Below are positions 7,993 through 16,936 of a DNA stretch of 40,251 nt, piece after piece. Each line of letters begins with the position of its first letter. Positions within the stretch are counted from its first letter, which is position 1. Below the pieces are notes generated by a model. It ran no database searches. It saw only the letters and a program-made list of their open reading frames with translations, and was not told the DNA's origin. Position numbers and translations under genes: made by a program. Origin of the DNA: Orientia chuto str. Dubai (GTDB taxonomy: Bacteria; Pseudomonadota; Alphaproteobacteria; Rickettsiales; Rickettsiaceae); contig NZ_LANP01000011.1 in assembly GCF_000964595.1 (NCBI RefSeq), positions 1 to 40,251 on the forward strand. The letters run 5' to 3'.

Positions 7993-8766
7993 TTATTTTT
8001 TAGTATTATCTACCTGCTGTTTTTCAACTATTATTGAAATCTCTTTAATAACATCTTCTATTTTTATTATTTGTTCATCATTAATAACAGCAATAATACA
8101 TGGAGTCCCATCAAAAACTTCATCAAACTTACTAATATTTACAGAATTAAGCATTAGCTGATGAGATAATTCTTCATCTTTAAAACAATCAAAAAACTTA
8201 TTTTCAGTAAAGCCGCTAATTTTCCCTATATTTTTCAGCCAATCCATATAATTTTTGCTAAATACCCATTTATCTTGTTGTTCTAATAATACACTGTGAA
8301 ACTTATTCCACATTAATGGTCCGCCACATCTAGATAGCATTGCACCATCTAAATCTTGTTTTGAAGTTATAAACTCCCGAGTAATATAAGCTATTTCATT
8401 TGTATCAATAAATTTCTGCTTAATTTGAGGAAAAACTTTTGTGTGATAACGAGCACAATGATAACACGTATATGAAAAATATTCAAAAACCTTAATATTA
8501 GATTCTTTATTTCCTAGAATAATATCATAATTATTAATTTTTAATATTGATTTTATATTTTCTAATGAATTAATATTTTCATTATCATTAGTTTTACTAG
8601 TATTGTTATCTTTATCTTCAGAAATAACAGCTTGTTGAGAGTTATTATACTGATTAATATCTTGATTAGATTTATGTTCTACTAAATTATTAGATTTACT
8701 AAACACATAGTATACCGCTAATATAGAAGTTATAGCAAATATGTAAAAATTTCTGTGAAAGTTCAT
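7993..8766 (-). CDS. DsbA-like thiol:disulfide oxidoreductase
   Basis: A periplasmic thioredoxin-fold protein that oxidises or shuffles cysteines in exported proteins. An uncleaved signal anchor or signal peptide spans about 7-23. It is followed by a low-complexity Asn/Ser/Asp-rich linker (about 27-68), then the DsbA-type domain with the redox centre C101-Y-H-C104 in the context EYFSYTCYHC. The cis-proline is at Thr221-Pro222 in FDGTPC. The helical insertion between them is of the expected length for DsbA/Com1-like proteins. Length is 257, typical for rickettsial members. No DsbB-like gene is adjacent. The ATG at 8766 places the hydrophobic segment directly at the N-terminus. Whether it works as oxidase or isomerase cannot be read from the sequence. 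Confidence 0.88.
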   Translation of the reverse strand: MNFHRNFYIFAITSILAVYYVFSKSNNLVEHKSNQDINQYNNSQQAVISEDKDNNTSKTNDNENINSLENIKSILKINNYDIILGNKESNIKVFEYFSYTCYHCARYHTKVFPQIKQKFIDTNEIAYITREFITSKQDLDGAMLSRCGGPLMWNKFHSVLLEQQDKWVFSKNYMDWLKNIGKISGFTENKFFDCFKDEELSHQLMLNSVNISKFDEVFDGTPCIIAVINDEQIIKIEDVIKEISIIVEKQQVDNTKK

Positions 8767-9243
8767 ATTTTTATTTATACTAGGTATTTAATTTTTATAA
8801 TCTTAAGTTATAGTTTTTTGTTCTTTGAAATATAAAAAATTTGTACACTAACTTAAAGTAGTATTATTATATAATAATGCAATTTTCTATATATGTGAAT
8901 AAATTTTTATATTCAATCTCTATTGTTAGTTTATTTTCAAAAAAGTAAATAATTACTATATAGATAAGTAGGGGCAGTAAAATAACTCTTCACAAAGAAA
9001 ACATATATATATAAAGAATAAACTCTTATTTATATATAAACATTCAATTACTAAAACTATATTCAGTGTATTAAAATGCTATTTTGAGCTTGAACATAAG
9101 ACATATTATAGAATACTTTCATTTATATATTATCTTCAATTCTTCAATCTTAATTTAAAACTGAGGTAAAATTAGTGCAAAATGTTAGATTTTATGGTAA
9201 AAGCTTAAATAGCTAATATCGAAAATAAAAATATTAAATAATT
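8767..9243. other. divergent intergenic spacer
   Basis: This 477-base AT-rich spacer separates divergent genes and should hold both promoters. It contains runs of TATATA and a fragment near 9130-9165 (AATTTAAAACTGAGG) resembling the right end of repeat family 1. There is no RNA gene or ORF that I can support. Confidence 0.4.
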
Positions 9244-9609
9244 ATGTCACAGACCATCGATAATACTACCAGCACTGCAACAATAGATAACACAATTAAT
9301 GATGATAAGTCAATTATGCACTGGGAATGGATTAATATAGTACCATTAGTTCTAGTTTTTACAGTAGTATACTTCTTATTAATTAGACCTCAAGAAAAAA
9401 AACGAAAAGAACATGAACAACTTATTCGTACTCTAAAAAAAGGCGAGCAAATTATTACCACTAGTGGTATATATGCTGTAATTATCAATGTTGATGAAAA
9501 CAATGATACTGTATTGCTTGAAATTGCTCCAAATACTAGAATCAAAGTTTTAAGAGCTGCTATTGCAAATGTAATTAATGGAAAGACATCATCGAAAGGT
9601 AATAAATGA
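9244..9609 (+). CDS. yajC: preprotein translocase accessory subunit YajC
   Basis: A small inner-membrane protein that associates with SecDF and the SecYEG channel. It is 121 residues long. A polar N-terminal tail of about 30 residues precedes the single membrane helix (about 31-48, VPLVLVFTVVYFLLIRP), and then come the family landmark RPQEKKRKEHEQL and the conserved GEQIITTSGIYAVI segment. The stop overlaps the secD start by four bases (ATGA), indicating translational coupling. The N-terminal extension before the membrane helix is somewhat longer and Thr/Asn-rich compared with typical YajC, but no better start is available. Confidence 0.95.
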   Translation: MSQTIDNTTSTATIDNTINDDKSIMHWEWINIVPLVLVFTVVYFLLIRPQEKKRKEHEQLIRTLKKGEQIITTSGIYAVIINVDENNDTVLLEIAPNTRIKVLRAAIANVINGKTSSKGNK

Positions 9610-11177
9610 TACAATTCTTATTTAATAAGATATCTGCTACAGTATTAATTACAATTATAGCAGTTATCTTTGTAATGCCAAATTGTTTTGATACTACAAA
9701 GTATCAATGGCTACCTCAAAAAACTATTAATTTAGGGTTAGATTTAAAAGGTGGATCTTACGTGCTGCTCAAATTAGACTTTGATACTTATATTACAGAG
9801 CAGTTAAATGTTATGGCTGGCAATATTAGAAAGGAACTACGAAATAATAAAATAGGTTATAAAGAGTTAAAAACTCAAAGGCAGAATATTAATTTAGAGT
9901 TACGAGATAGCAAAGATTATTCTAAAATAGAAAACTTAATCAAGAAATTAGAACCTGGTATATCAATTAAGTTTAACAAAAATAATCAGTTAAAAATTAG
10001 CTTTACAGATCATAAATTATCAACATTAAGAGAATCGTTGATAGAAAATAGTATGGAAATAATAAGAATGAGAGTTGATGGTAGTGGAACAACTGAGGCA
10101 AATATTCAAAAATATGGGGATAACAATATAATACTAGAAGTGCCTGGAATAGAAGATCCTAAACATTTAAAAACTTTAGTTACCAAAATAGCAAAACTCA
10201 CTTTTAACATTGTAGATAGTGAATCTAGTATACAAGATCAGCATGTTCATAAAGAGTTAATGTTAGTTAAGGAACAGAACAATCCAAAAAATCAACTATT
10301 GGTAAAAAAGCAACCAGCAATAAGAGGTGATTTGCTCAGCAGAGCAAACGTAAGTTTTAATAAATATTCTCAACCAGTAGTTTCATTTGAATTTAATAGC
10401 TTAGGAGCTAAATTGTTTGCTAATATTACAAAAGAATATCAGGGAAAACGGTTGGCTATTATTCTAGATGGTAAATTGTTAAGCGCCCCTGTTATTACTG
10501 AACCAATATTAGGAGGAGCAGGTATAATTTCTGGCAATTTTACTATTGAATCAGCTAAAGAACTTAGCTTATTGCTTAAATCTGGAGCTTTACCAGCTGC
10601 ATTAAGTGTTATAGAAGAAAAAACAATAGGGCCAACTCTTGGCAGTGATTCTATTCAGTCAGGAAAATTGTCTGGTTGTATTGGGTTCATAATAGTAAGT
10701 ATTTTCATGCTATGTACGTATGGTATTTTAGGATTATTTGCCAATATAGCTTTATTTTTCAGTTTACTATATATAGTAGCAATATTGTCAATATTACAAG
10801 CAACACTAACTTTACCAGGAATAGCTGGTATAATACTAACTATTGGCATGGCTGTTGATGCTAATGTATTAATTTATGAAAGAATACGAGAAGAATTGCA
10901 AAAAGGAAATTCGATTTTATATTCTATTAGAGAGGGATTTAAATTATCTTTTTCTACTATTGTTGATTCTAATATTACTACTTTATTAGCAGCAATTGTG
11001 CTCTATATATTTGGTACTGGAGCAATAAGAGGCTTTGCTATAACATTAGCAATCGGTATTGTATCTTCTATGTATACAGCAACAATTATAACTAGGATTT
11101 TAATAGATTTATGGGTTAAATATAAACTTCCAATAAAGCTAAATACCTTAGCTTTATTTAAGAAGGAAGTTAAGTAG
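9606..11177 (+). CDS. secD: protein translocase subunit SecD
   Basis: Together with SecF it uses the proton-motive force to pull preproteins through SecYEG. The 523-residue protein has an N-terminal membrane helix (about 10-25), the D1 motif LGLDLKGGSYVLL at 43-55, a large periplasmic domain, and a C-terminal bundle of about five membrane helices. That bundle includes the D4 motif GMAVDANVLIYERIREEL at roughly 413-430. It is translationally coupled to yajC by a 4-base overlap. In many bacteria secF follows immediately; here the next gene is on the other strand, so secF must lie elsewhere. Confidence 0.96.
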   Translation: MIQFLFNKISATVLITIIAVIFVMPNCFDTTKYQWLPQKTINLGLDLKGGSYVLLKLDFDTYITEQLNVMAGNIRKELRNNKIGYKELKTQRQNINLELRDSKDYSKIENLIKKLEPGISIKFNKNNQLKISFTDHKLSTLRESLIENSMEIIRMRVDGSGTTEANIQKYGDNNIILEVPGIEDPKHLKTLVTKIAKLTFNIVDSESSIQDQHVHKELMLVKEQNNPKNQLLVKKQPAIRGDLLSRANVSFNKYSQPVVSFEFNSLGAKLFANITKEYQGKRLAIILDGKLLSAPVITEPILGGAGIISGNFTIESAKELSLLLKSGALPAALSVIEEKTIGPTLGSDSIQSGKLSGCIGFIIVSIFMLCTYGILGLFANIALFFSLLYIVAILSILQATLTLPGIAGIILTIGMAVDANVLIYERIREELQKGNSILYSIREGFKLSFSTIVDSNITTLLAAIVLYIFGTGAIRGFAITLAIGIVSSMYTATIITRILIDLWVKYKLPIKLNTLALFKKEVK

Positions 11178-11236
11178 ATAAATTAGAGAAATAAAATTTT
11201 ATACTTTGGAAGTAATTTTTTACCTATAAGAAAAAT

Positions 11237-11848
11237 TTATCTTGATACAGAAGTATCCTTTGCAGATGAAGGTGATACTGCTGGTGTTGATGATACACTT
11301 GATGATGATAGGCTAGCACTACTTTGCAGCCCTGCGCTAGCAGCTTGAAGCTGAGCTATACCCTCTGCTCCTAAAGCAGCTTTAATTCTGTCTTCAGGAG
11401 AAGAAAAATGTACTTTTTGTACCTTCTCTCCAGCTTGAACCATATCCTTAAGACTACTACTAATGTCTTTCACCCCATGAGTAACAGCTTGCATGCTGTG
11501 CATTGCTCCTGCCAAACCTGTGTCTTTCATACTTTGAAAAGCTTGAACAATTGCTGTAGACTCTTTAAGTGCTGTTTGCACAAAATTTACCATCTTGCTT
11601 ATCAATTCGCTGAATTCATCACTCATAAGAAAATCCTTGGCTTTCATTGCCCATCTTTTTAACTTTTGCAATGTACTTTCTTTCTCTTCTTCAGTTTGCT
11701 TAGACATCTCGCCAAGTTGGGCTTGAAGTTCTTTGCTTTCTTGTTCAAAACCTACTTTCTGTTCAGAAGTAAGAGCTGAATTTTTAGATGCTGACTCAAC
11801 CGCTCTATCCATACTTTCTTTAAGATCAGTTAAAGAATCCTTGCCCAT
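11237..11848 (-). CDS. Ser-rich coiled-coil hypothetical protein
   Basis: A 203-residue protein that I do not recognise. It is soluble, with no signal peptide and no membrane segment. Residues 1-85 are highly charged and predicted to be helical (many Glu/Lys, e.g. KQTEEEKESTLQKLKR). The middle is amphipathic and Met/Ala/Gly-containing, and residues from about 168 are almost entirely Ser, Ala, Thr, Val and Pro. A strong Shine-Dalgarno (AAGGAG, 7 bases before the ATG at 11848) supports translation. Base and codon use look less AT-biased than in the neighbours. The charge pattern and disordered Ser-rich tail resemble secreted effector-like proteins of Rickettsiales, but this is only an impression. 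Confidence 0.7.
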   Translation of the reverse strand: MGKDSLTDLKESMDRAVESASKNSALTSEQKVGFEQESKELQAQLGEMSKQTEEEKESTLQKLKRWAMKAKDFLMSDEFSELISKMVNFVQTALKESTAIVQAFQSMKDTGLAGAMHSMQAVTHGVKDISSSLKDMVQAGEKVQKVHFSSPEDRIKAALGAEGIAQLQAASAGLQSSASLSSSSVSSTPAVSPSSAKDTSVSR

Positions 11849-12000
11849 AAGATAACTCCTTGTAATAACGCAATATTATTATAAAATATACTTAAATAGT
11901 GTGCTGTGCAATAAATTAATGTAATTTAGCATTAATAACTTAGTTGCTGCACATAATAATTATACATATACTGTATTTTGTTTCAAGCTGTTTTATTACT

Positions 12001-12804
12001 ATGAATTATATTTTTGACCGTAATGCTTATAGAATGCAGCGTAATATTAAGACTGCTAACGAAATACACAATTGTAGCTTTCTACTTAAATTTTGTGCAA
12101 ATGATATAATTTGTCGACTTAGTCTAATAAATCAACAATTTAATAGTATTTTAGATTTAGGAGCAAGAAGTGGAATTTTAACCAGTAGACTGAAAAAAAA
12201 CTATACTAAAGCTAATATCTTTGCTTTAGAAATAGCAGAAAATCTTATAAATAAAATTTATGATAACGATATAATAAAAGTAATTGCTGATGATGTAAAT
12301 ATTCCATTTGCAAACCAAAGTTTTGATTTAATAACATCTTTGTTGAATATACACTGGGTAAATGACTATCATCTATTTTTAAATCAAATTCTACAAGTTT
12401 TAACTGATGATGGCATTTTTATTGGATGCTTTTTTGGTGAAAACACTCTTAGCTTTTTGAGAAAAAAACTAATAGAAATCGAGTCTACTTTACAACTTCC
12501 ACATACTCCACATATTTCACCATTTATAAGGGTTGATGATACAGTAAAATTATTTCAAATAGCTGGATTCACAGTAATTGTTGATATTGAAACAGTAGAA
12601 ATAGAGTATAAAAGCTGTTTAGATTTAATGAGAGAACTAGGTAATATGGGAGAAGCAGCAAAATTTACCCAGTGTCAGTCAAGACTACCCAAAAAATTAC
12701 TACGTTTTATAATGACTGAACAATTACCAATTAGTGAAAAATTCGATATCATTGCATTTATTGCTTTTAAAAAGCATAAATCACTAAGTATTAAAGATTT
12801 TTAG
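12001..12804 (+). CDS. class I SAM-dependent methyltransferase (BioC/NDUFAF5-like)
   Basis: I choose the ATG at 12001, giving 267 residues that start MNYIFDRNAYRMQRN, which resembles the family start (IFDR...R.R.). The frame stays open upstream to 11944, but those residues look like a spurious hydrophobic leader. The SAM-binding motif I is ILDLGARSGILTSRL (about residues 50-64; the usual Gly-Cys-Gly is Gly-Ala-Arg-Ser-Gly), followed by the acidic loop FALEIAEN and motif II/III ADDVNIPF and SFDLITSLLNIHWVND. The C-terminal half with DLMRELGNMGEA matches the alphaproteobacterial/mitochondrial NDUFAF5 group, which modifies an arginine of a complex I subunit in mitochondria. That function here is inference; a BioC-like role is an alternative. 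Confidence 0.8.
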   Translation: MNYIFDRNAYRMQRNIKTANEIHNCSFLLKFCANDIICRLSLINQQFNSILDLGARSGILTSRLKKNYTKANIFALEIAENLINKIYDNDIIKVIADDVNIPFANQSFDLITSLLNIHWVNDYHLFLNQILQVLTDDGIFIGCFFGENTLSFLRKKLIEIESTLQLPHTPHISPFIRVDDTVKLFQIAGFTVIVDIETVEIEYKSCLDLMRELGNMGEAAKFTQCQSRLPKKLLRFIMTEQLPISEKFDIIAFIAFKKHKSLSIKDF

Positions 12805-12894
12805 CATATAATTAATTCTAGACTTTTTATATTACCACAGTTAATTTAATGTATTGTTTATTTAGTTTGTTTTTTATTACATGAAAGAGGAAAA

Positions 12895-14310
12895 ATGCAA
12901 GAAAGTTTTGATTTAGTAGTTATTGGTGGCGGACCAGGGGGATATACAGGAGCAATAAGAGGAGCTCAATTAGGTATGAAAGTTGCATGCATTGACAACA
13001 GAAGTACTTTGGGCGGAACTTGTTTAAATGTAGGATGTATTCCTTCTAAATTTCTGCTTCATGCATCTAAAAAATATGAAGATATTAAAGCTGGGTTTAA
13101 CGATTTAGGAATCAATGTAGGAGAAACAAAATTAAATCTACTAGATATGTTGAATAGTAAAAATAAGAAAATACAAGAGTTAGGAAGTGGTATCAGTGGA
13201 TTATTTAAAAAGAATAAGGTTAGCCATTTTGTTGGTACTGGAAAAATTATTAGTAATAATGAGATTTCAGTTCTAACTTCCTCAGGAGTTAACAGCATTT
13301 ATGCTAAAAATATATTAATTGCAACTGGATCAGAAGTTGCTAGTTTAGCAGGTATTACGATTGATGAAGAACATATAGTCTCTTCTACTGGAGCTCTTAG
13401 TATCAAATCTGTTCCTAGAAAAATGCTAGTAATTGGTGGAGGATATATTGGTTTAGAGCTAGGATCAGTATGGCGTCGATTAGGTGCAGAAGTAATAATA
13501 GTTGAACGTGGTAACAGAATAGCTTCAGCAATGGATCATGAGCTCGGAAATTTGACACAGCAAGCATTATCAAAACAGGGAATAAAATTTAAATTTCATA
13601 CTAAAATTATATCAGCAGTGGTAAAAAATAAAACTGTTGATGTTGTGCTGCAATCAGATAACGGTAATAACACTCAGGAAGAAAAAATTAATGTTGATGT
13701 AGTATTAATCTCAGTTGGTAGAAAGCCTTATATTAAAAACTTAGGTTTAGAAAATGTTGGAGTAAAGCTTGATAAACAACTTAGTACTATTGAAGTAAAT
13801 GAGAAATTTGCAACTAATATAAATAATATTTATGCAATTGGTGATGTTATTAGAGGCCCGATGTTAGCACATAAAGCTGAGGAAGAAGCAATAGCAGCAG
13901 TAGAAATTATAGCTGGTCAGGCTGGACATGTTAACTATAATGTTATACCAAGTGTTATTTATACTTTTCCAGAAGTTGCATCAGTAGGATACACTGAAGA
14001 ACAACTTAAAGAACTTGGTATTCAGTATGTTACTGGTAAGTTTCCGTTTTTAGCTAATAGTAGAGCTAAAGTTATATATAATGATACTACTGGAATGGTA
14101 AAAGTTTTAGCATGTGCTAAAACTGATTCAATCCTAGGTGTTCATATTATTGGTCCTGATGCTGGTACTTTAATTGCTGAAGCTGCTATAGCTATGGAAT
14201 TTCATGCTGCAGCAGAAGATATAGCTCGTACTTGTCATGCTCATCCTACTCTTAACGAAGCATTAAAAGAAGCAGCATTAGCAGTAGATAAACGAAGTAT
14301 TAATTATTAA
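12895..14310 (+). CDS. lpd: dihydrolipoyl dehydrogenase (E3)
   Basis: The flavoprotein E3 reoxidises dihydrolipoamide in 2-oxoacid dehydrogenase complexes, producing NADH. The FAD site GGGPGG is at 11-16, the redox-active disulfide at Cys43/Cys48 in GGTCLNVGCIPSK, the NAD-binding GGGYIG at 181-186, and the second FAD segment IYAIGDV near 310. The C-terminal catalytic pair is His450 and Glu455 in HAHPTLNEAL. The 471-residue length is standard. A good Shine-Dalgarno (GAAAGAGG) precedes the ATG. No odhA, pdh or lipoyl-carrier gene is adjacent, so I cannot tell which complex it serves; the GGTCLNVGC context and length fit the 2-oxoglutarate/pyruvate type. Confidence 0.97.
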   Translation: MQESFDLVVIGGGPGGYTGAIRGAQLGMKVACIDNRSTLGGTCLNVGCIPSKFLLHASKKYEDIKAGFNDLGINVGETKLNLLDMLNSKNKKIQELGSGISGLFKKNKVSHFVGTGKIISNNEISVLTSSGVNSIYAKNILIATGSEVASLAGITIDEEHIVSSTGALSIKSVPRKMLVIGGGYIGLELGSVWRRLGAEVIIVERGNRIASAMDHELGNLTQQALSKQGIKFKFHTKIISAVVKNKTVDVVLQSDNGNNTQEEKINVDVVLISVGRKPYIKNLGLENVGVKLDKQLSTIEVNEKFATNINNIYAIGDVIRGPMLAHKAEEEAIAAVEIIAGQAGHVNYNVIPSVIYTFPEVASVGYTEEQLKELGIQYVTGKFPFLANSRAKVIYNDTTGMVKVLACAKTDSILGVHIIGPDAGTLIAEAAIAMEFHAAAEDIARTCHAHPTLNEALKEAALAVDKRSINY

Positions 14311-14326
14311 TATGCTATTTAGCATA
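14311..14326 (+). terminator. small hairpin directly after lpd stop
   Basis: TATGCTATTTAGCATA is a perfect inverted repeat (6-bp stem, 4-base loop) immediately after the lpd stop codon. No U-tract follows, so an intrinsic terminator is only a possibility; it may instead protect the 3' end. Confidence 0.3.
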
Positions 14327-14414
14327 ACGTGCTTAAAGAGAATAATAAGTTTATAGTTAAAATCATCTCTCAAAATATTATTTTGAGTTGCGTTAAAAAT
14401 CAAATACATCTATA

Positions 14415-14512
14415 CTGATAATAGCTAGTATAGGTACTGACCTTGCAAACCCAGTCAGGTTTGAAAAAAAGCAGCTGTAGCAAGTGCTCAGTAGGTTATG
14501 CTAGCAGTTTTT
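14415..14512 (+). ncRNA. ffs: signal recognition particle RNA (4.5S, small bacterial type)
   Basis: The conserved helix-8 core is visible: CAGTCAGG (14452-14459) opposite AAGCAGC, capped by a GAAA tetraloop (14463-14466) closed by TTT/AAA. This matches the bacterial consensus GTCAGG..GGAA..AAGCAGC. Outside the core, CTTGC (14442-14446) pairs with GCAAG (14480-14484), TACTGA with TCAGTA, and GCTAG with CTAGC (14501-14505), giving one long hairpin of about 90 nucleotides. A run of T follows at about 14508-14512, consistent with a terminator-like end. The location just upstream of dnaX is the usual one in alphaproteobacteria. The exact 5' end is not determined. Confidence 0.88.
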
Positions 14513-14550
14513 ATGTCTTTATATAGTTTCCCATAAAATTAATTAAATTA

Positions 14551-16239
14551 ATGTCAGAAAAGCAAAGTAACTATGTAGTTTGGGCTAGAAAATATAGACC
14601 TACAGCTATGGCTGAGCTAATAGGACAGGAGGTATTAACTAAGGTTCTAACTTATAGTATGATTACTAGTCAACTATCTCAAGCCTACCTATTGAGCGGT
14701 ATTCGTGGCGTAGGAAAAACCACTACAGCTAGAATTATTGCTAAAACAATTAATTGCTTTCAGCCAGTAATTACTTCAAAGACAATATCTGCTTGTAATA
14801 GCTGCAATAGCTGCATTGCTATGAAAAATAATAGCCACCCTGATGTGAATGAAATTGATGCAGCTAGTAGAACTGGAGTAGATGATGTAAGAAGAATAAT
14901 CGAGGATAGCGAATATAAGCCCCTAATTGCAAAATATAAGATATTTATTATTGATGAAGTACATATGCTTTCTAAAAGTGCATTTAATGCATTGTTAAAG
15001 CTACTTGAAGAACCACCAAAACATGTAATTTTTATTTTTGCTACAACTGAAATTAACAAAATACCATTAACAGTAGTTTCTAGATGTCAAAAATTTGATT
15101 TAAGGAGATTGGATGTAAATGATATTGTTCAAATTTTAAGTAATATCTTAACTAAGGAAAATATTAGTTCTAGTAAAGAAGTATTAGAGTTTATTGCTGT
15201 TAAAGCAGATGGATCTGCAAGAGATGCAATATCATTGCTTGAGCAAGCTAGAGCACTGATGCAAAATAATACAAATGCTGTTAGTAATTCTGAACCTATA
15301 GAGATTAGTTTAACCACTGTAGAGCAGATGTGTGGAGCATTAGATCTAGGAAAACTAATAAAGTTACTATCAATAATTATTGAAAAAAATGCAGAAAAAG
15401 GCATTAATATTGTTACAGACTTGTATATAGGCGGCTCTGATTTTGTAATATGTAATCAAAATATACTAGACTTGATTGGGTACCTAATCAAGGTAAAAGC
15501 TATAGATGGTTATGCTGAACCAATTTATTCAAGCTATAATGATGTAGTTAATTCTATTATCTCAAAATTAACTTTAGCAAGATTAACTGTAATATGGCAA
15601 ATATTTAGCAAATCTATTCAAGAACTAAAAATCAGTCATAATCCAAGGCTATGTTTTGAAGTTACAGTTATTAAGGCAATCTATAGTTTTGAATTACCTA
15701 CTCCTATTGATGCATTAAGGCAAATTAAAACAGAACTTACTGATACTAAATCATCTAATGTAAATTCTTCAACTGTTGAGTCTTTACCTACTAGCATAAA
15801 TAAATATAAGTTACAATCCTACAGTTGCTATTCTACTGCAAGTAATGAAAAACAGCTGTTAAATAAATCTAACAATAGTAGTAATTACTTGACAGTTTTA
15901 GTAAATTTTTTAAAATATCTCAATCAAGTTGGAGAAATTGATCTTTATTATTACTTGATGAATGAAGTATCGGTTATTGATATTACTAAAAGTGAAGTTG
16001 TCTTAAGCAATAAAGGCAGTAACGCTAAGATGAATAACAAATTGAAAATATGTTTATACAAATGGAAGCCTAATAGTTGGAATATTGTAACCTTAAAAAA
16101 TGATACTAAACAGCCATTAAAAGCAGAACTAATTCAAATGTTTAAATCTTCTAAAGCATGGAATTTGATAACAACTAACTTCAAAGAAGCTAATGTTATA
16201 GATGTTATAATGAATGAAAGACAGCTAGTTAATATATGA
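14551..16239 (+). CDS. dnaX: DNA polymerase III subunit tau (DnaX)
   Basis: The clamp-loader ATPase that also ties the polymerase to the helicase. Residues 1-240 form the AAA+ module: Walker A GIRGVGKTT (50-58), a zinc-binding cluster with Cys82, Cys85, Cys88 and probably Cys69, Walker B IIDEVHML (133-140), and sensor/arginine-finger region ATTEINKIP...SRC (165-179). The central collar domain follows. The C-terminal third is Ser/Asn-rich and divergent, ending in a small domain that may bind the polymerase. At 562 residues it is shorter than E. coli tau (643). I see no convincing slippery site for a gamma-type frameshift. The stop overlaps the next start by four bases (ATGA). SRP RNA lies just upstream. 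Confidence 0.95.
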   Translation: MSEKQSNYVVWARKYRPTAMAELIGQEVLTKVLTYSMITSQLSQAYLLSGIRGVGKTTTARIIAKTINCFQPVITSKTISACNSCNSCIAMKNNSHPDVNEIDAASRTGVDDVRRIIEDSEYKPLIAKYKIFIIDEVHMLSKSAFNALLKLLEEPPKHVIFIFATTEINKIPLTVVSRCQKFDLRRLDVNDIVQILSNILTKENISSSKEVLEFIAVKADGSARDAISLLEQARALMQNNTNAVSNSEPIEISLTTVEQMCGALDLGKLIKLLSIIIEKNAEKGINIVTDLYIGGSDFVICNQNILDLIGYLIKVKAIDGYAEPIYSSYNDVVNSIISKLTLARLTVIWQIFSKSIQELKISHNPRLCFEVTVIKAIYSFELPTPIDALRQIKTELTDTKSSNVNSSTVESLPTSINKYKLQSYSCYSTASNEKQLLNKSNNSSNYLTVLVNFLKYLNQVGEIDLYYYLMNEVSVIDITKSEVVLSNKGSNAKMNNKLKICLYKWKPNSWNIVTLKNDTKQPLKAELIQMFKSSKAWNLITTNFKEANVIDVIMNERQLVNI

Positions 16240-16787
16240 GAAAATTAAGGCAGATATTAAGGAAAGTTGAAGATGTTCAAAATCAATTTTCTCAGAAAGA
16301 ATACAATGGAATTGCTATAGTTGAGAACAAAGAAGTAATAAATGTAATTTTAGATGGAAAAGCAAATATCAAATCTATTTCTGTAGACTTAGCTTCAATT
16401 AAGGATGTTACAAGTGAAATATTAGAAAAACTGGTTATAATATCTTTTGTTGATGCTTTTCAGAAAATTAATACAGAAGCGTCTAAGTTAATGTCAACTA
16501 TGTTAGGTAAATTAAGCAGTAAGCTATCTAAGATGAAATATCCTCAGCCTGATAAAGTAGAATCTTGTGAATCTGAGTTTAGTGGCAGCGCTGGAGGAAA
16601 TTTAGTTAATATCGTACTAAATAATCATGGTAACATTAAATCTATAACAATAGATCCATCTGTAATTAATGATCAGGCAATGTTAGAAGATTTGCTTGTA
16701 GTATCTTATTCTAATGCAAAAAGAAAATTTGATGCTGAAACTTCAAGTTCAATGTCAGAATTATTTAGTGGTAAATCAATATTCTGA
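16236..16787 (+). CDS. ybaB: tandem-domain YbaB/EbfC family nucleoid-associated protein
   Basis: YbaB proteins are small dimeric DNA-binding proteins, about 100-110 residues, encoded just after dnaX in most bacteria. This one is 183 residues and carries the YbaB fold twice. Residues 1-25 are the N-terminal helix. The first domain runs to about 98, with GKANIKSISVDLASI then ILEKLVIISFVDAFQKI. A second copy runs from about 113 to 180, with HGNIKSITIDPSVI then MLEDLLVVSYSNAKRK. The second copy is the closer match to the family (SGSAGGNLV, ITIDPS, EDLLV..Y.NAKRK) but lacks its own N-terminal helix; the first is more diverged. The product may act as a covalently linked pseudo-dimer. The start overlaps the dnaX stop by four bases, as in the canonical operon. 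recR, the usual third gene, is missing. Confidence 0.87.
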   Translation: MRKLRQILRKVEDVQNQFSQKEYNGIAIVENKEVINVILDGKANIKSISVDLASIKDVTSEILEKLVIISFVDAFQKINTEASKLMSTMLGKLSSKLSKMKYPQPDKVESCESEFSGSAGGNLVNIVLNNHGNIKSITIDPSVINDQAMLEDLLVVSYSNAKRKFDAETSSSMSELFSGKSIF

Positions 16788-16812
16788 ATTTTGCCATAGC
16801 TAATCAAGTTTA

Positions 16813-16862
16813 GATTTATATGATAGCTATTTTATTAATATAAAACATTGATCATATAAATC
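16813..16862. other. inverted repeat downstream of ybaB
   Basis: GATTTATATGAT (16813-16824) is repeated in inverted form as ATCATATAAATC (16851-16862), a perfect 12-bp stem with a 26-base loop, followed by an AT-rich tract with T runs. It may end the dnaX-ybaB transcript. Confidence 0.4.
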
Positions 16863-16895
16863 AAAATTTTTTATTATTATGTTTAGTAAATTACT

Positions 16896-16936
16896 TTCAT
16901 TATGCTATTTTAATTACATATATAGCATAAAATGAA
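16896..16936. promoter_or_regulatory. dyad upstream of the zinc-transport genes
   Basis: TTCATTATGCTAT and ATAGCATAAAATGAA face each other across a 13-base spacer, about 95 bases before the znuC start. A dyad of AT-rich half-sites ahead of zinc-uptake genes would suit a Zur-type regulator, but the spacing is longer than the classical Zur box and a terminator or promoter hairpin is equally possible. A weaker dyad (TTATGCTT..AAGCACATAA) follows at about 16942-16967. Confidence 0.3.

Noticed and set aside
11408-11662. 84-codon Cys/His-rich plus-strand ORF
   Set aside because: It is antisense to the Ser-rich hypothetical gene, which has the better ribosome-binding site and composition.
11944-12000. 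Upstream start for the methyltransferase
   Set aside because: The added residues look like a random hydrophobic leader; the internal ATG at 12001 begins the family-like MNYIFDR.
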